Assembly: GCA_047639325.1 (NCBI GenBank)
Contig: JBLINN010000239.1
Span: forward strand, 1 to 6,843
Direction of reading: 5' to 3'
Origin: NVQY01 sp047639325
GTDB lineage: Bacteria > Pseudomonadota > Alphaproteobacteria > Rhodobacterales > Rhodobacteraceae
DNA: 6,843 nt
The translations under genes and the position numbers were made by a program. The notes under the pieces were generated by a model. It saw only the letters and a program-made list of their open reading frames with translations. It made no database searches and was not told the origin of the DNA. The stretch's first letter is position 1. Each line of letters starts with the position of its first letter. Positions 6,004-6,843 of this stretch are shown here, in pieces.

Positions 6004-6843
6004 ATGACAGTCACGCTTAAATTTCAGTCCTCCGGTACAATCCCGGGTGGTGCGCAGCCGACGCCGATGCGTGGTGGCAGCCTGACAATCGGGCGCGGCC
6101 CGGAAAATGATGTGGTCCTGCCGGACCCTGACAGGATGCTGTCCAAGAACCATTGCGTGGTCGAAGATCATAACGGCAACGTGCTGGTTGTGGATCTGTC
6201 GACCAATGGCACCTTTTTGAACTATTCCAAAATCCCGCTGGGCAAAAGCCCGACACCGCTGAATGACGGCGATATTCTGTGTGTTGGCACCTATGAACTG
6301 TTGGTCGAAATCGGCGGCGAGCTGCCTGATCTGGATGACATGATCGCGGCCCCCGCGGCCCAGGCCCAGATTTCGCCCGGGGTGGCAGAAAACGCCCCCG
6401 ACGCGATGCGGCTGCTGGATGACGCCCCACCAGGTGGGGATTTTCTGGATGACCTGCTGGGCAGCGAAGGCGGGCCAACCGGGCCGTCACAGTTGAACCC
6501 GGTTGACCCGATTGATGAACTTCTGCCGCCCTTGGGCGAAGACGAAGACCCGTTCTTTCAGAAACCCGAAGACGGGCGCGAAGGTACAGGCGCCAGTATT
6601 GGCATGAACATTTCGACCGCGCAGGACAGCTTCAGCCCGCAAACGCCATCCTCCAGCCAGATTCCCGAAGATTGGGACGATCTGTTGGGCGGCCCCCCTG
6701 AGACCCCGCAGCCCGCGCCGGTTCCGGTTCCTGATCCTGTACCCGAAGCCTTGCCAGACCTCATGCCCGAAGTTTTGCCAGAACCTGTGCAGGCACCCCG
6801 GGCAAAAACGCCCCCGGTACTGCCCGTGGCCGAGGACCTGTCC
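6004..6843 (+). CDS. FHA-domain protein, T6SS-associated (Fha/TagH type), 3' end outside window
   Basis: The frame is open from the ATG at 6004 to the window edge (280 codons), so the C-terminus is missing. Residues about 5-105 form a forkhead-associated domain with all hallmark residues: IGRGPENDVVL (29-39, G30-R31), S47-K48-N49-H50, and STNGTFLN (66-73). FHA domains bind phosphothreonine peptides; in characterised T6SS clusters Fha proteins act with the PpkA kinase and PppA phosphatase in post-translational control of firing. After the domain comes a long, probably disordered acidic and proline-rich region. It contains LDDLLG (6445-6462), IDELLPPLGEDED (6511-6549) and WDDLLGG (6673-6693), echoing the repeats of the sheath-like protein, and then a Pro-Glu-Val/Leu run around 6724-6790. 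The ATG is eight bases after the PAAR stop, with only a weak GAAAGA site, suggesting coupled translation. Whether a TagH C-terminal domain follows cannot be seen. Confidence 0.88.
   Translation, partial: MTVTLKFQSSGTIPGGAQPTPMRGGSLTIGRGPENDVVLPDPDRMLSKNHCVVEDHNGNVLVVDLSTNGTFLNYSKIPLGKSPTPLNDGDILCVGTYELLVEIGGELPDLDDMIAAPAAQAQISPGVAENAPDAMRLLDDAPPGGDFLDDLLGSEGGPTGPSQLNPVDPIDELLPPLGEDEDPFFQKPEDGREGTGASIGMNISTAQDSFSPQTPSSSQIPEDWDDLLGGPPETPQPAPVPVPDPVPEALPDLMPEVLPEPVQAPRAKTPPVLPVAEDLS

Noticed and set aside
6017..6490. Minus-strand open frame of 157 codons opposite the FHA gene
   Set aside because: The + strand frame from 6004 encodes a clear FHA domain with its hallmark residues; the minus frame is a composition-driven shadow.

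Overview
The window is a run of genes, all on the + strand, from a type VI secretion system (T6SS) locus of a GC-rich bacterium. Codon choice and overall protein style suggest an alphaproteobacterium, plausibly of the Rhodobacteraceae/Roseobacter type. This placement is an inference, because there is no rRNA or other taxonomic marker here.

Layout: (1) Positions 1-2904 hold the 3' part of a very large acidic protein whose start lies upstream of the window. About 410 residues of Asp/Leu/Ala-rich tandem repeats come first. They are followed by a TssB-like (small sheath subunit) domain, then a TssC-like (large sheath subunit) core, a proline-rich linker and another acidic tail. The TssC-like part stops where the C-terminal domain of ordinary TssC should begin. 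(2) Positions 2905-2970 are a short AT-rich spacer with a possible coupling arrangement. (3) Positions 2971-5073 encode a complete VgrG (TssI) spike protein. (4) Positions 5084-5677 encode a 197-residue protein of a T6SS-associated family of unknown function, probably DUF6931. (5) Positions 5696-5995 encode a small PAAR tip protein. (6) Positions 6004-6843 hold the 5' part of an FHA-domain protein that runs off the right edge.

The four genes from vgrG onward are separated by only 8-18 bases and look like one transcription unit. vgrG lies 66 bases after the sheath-like gene and may belong to the same unit. Together they encode the puncturing tip (VgrG plus PAAR), a likely tip accessory or loading protein, a phosphothreonine-reading FHA protein, and a sheath-derived fusion protein.

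The most unusual element is the sheath-like fusion: it combines TssB and TssC homology in one chain, lacks the TssC C-terminal domain, and carries long acidic repeats. The short motif L-D-D-L-L-G recurs in its repeats and, in closely related form, in the tail of the FHA protein. This suggests the two proteins share a binding partner or assemble together. No separate tssB, tssC, clpV, hcp, baseplate or membrane-complex gene is visible in this window.
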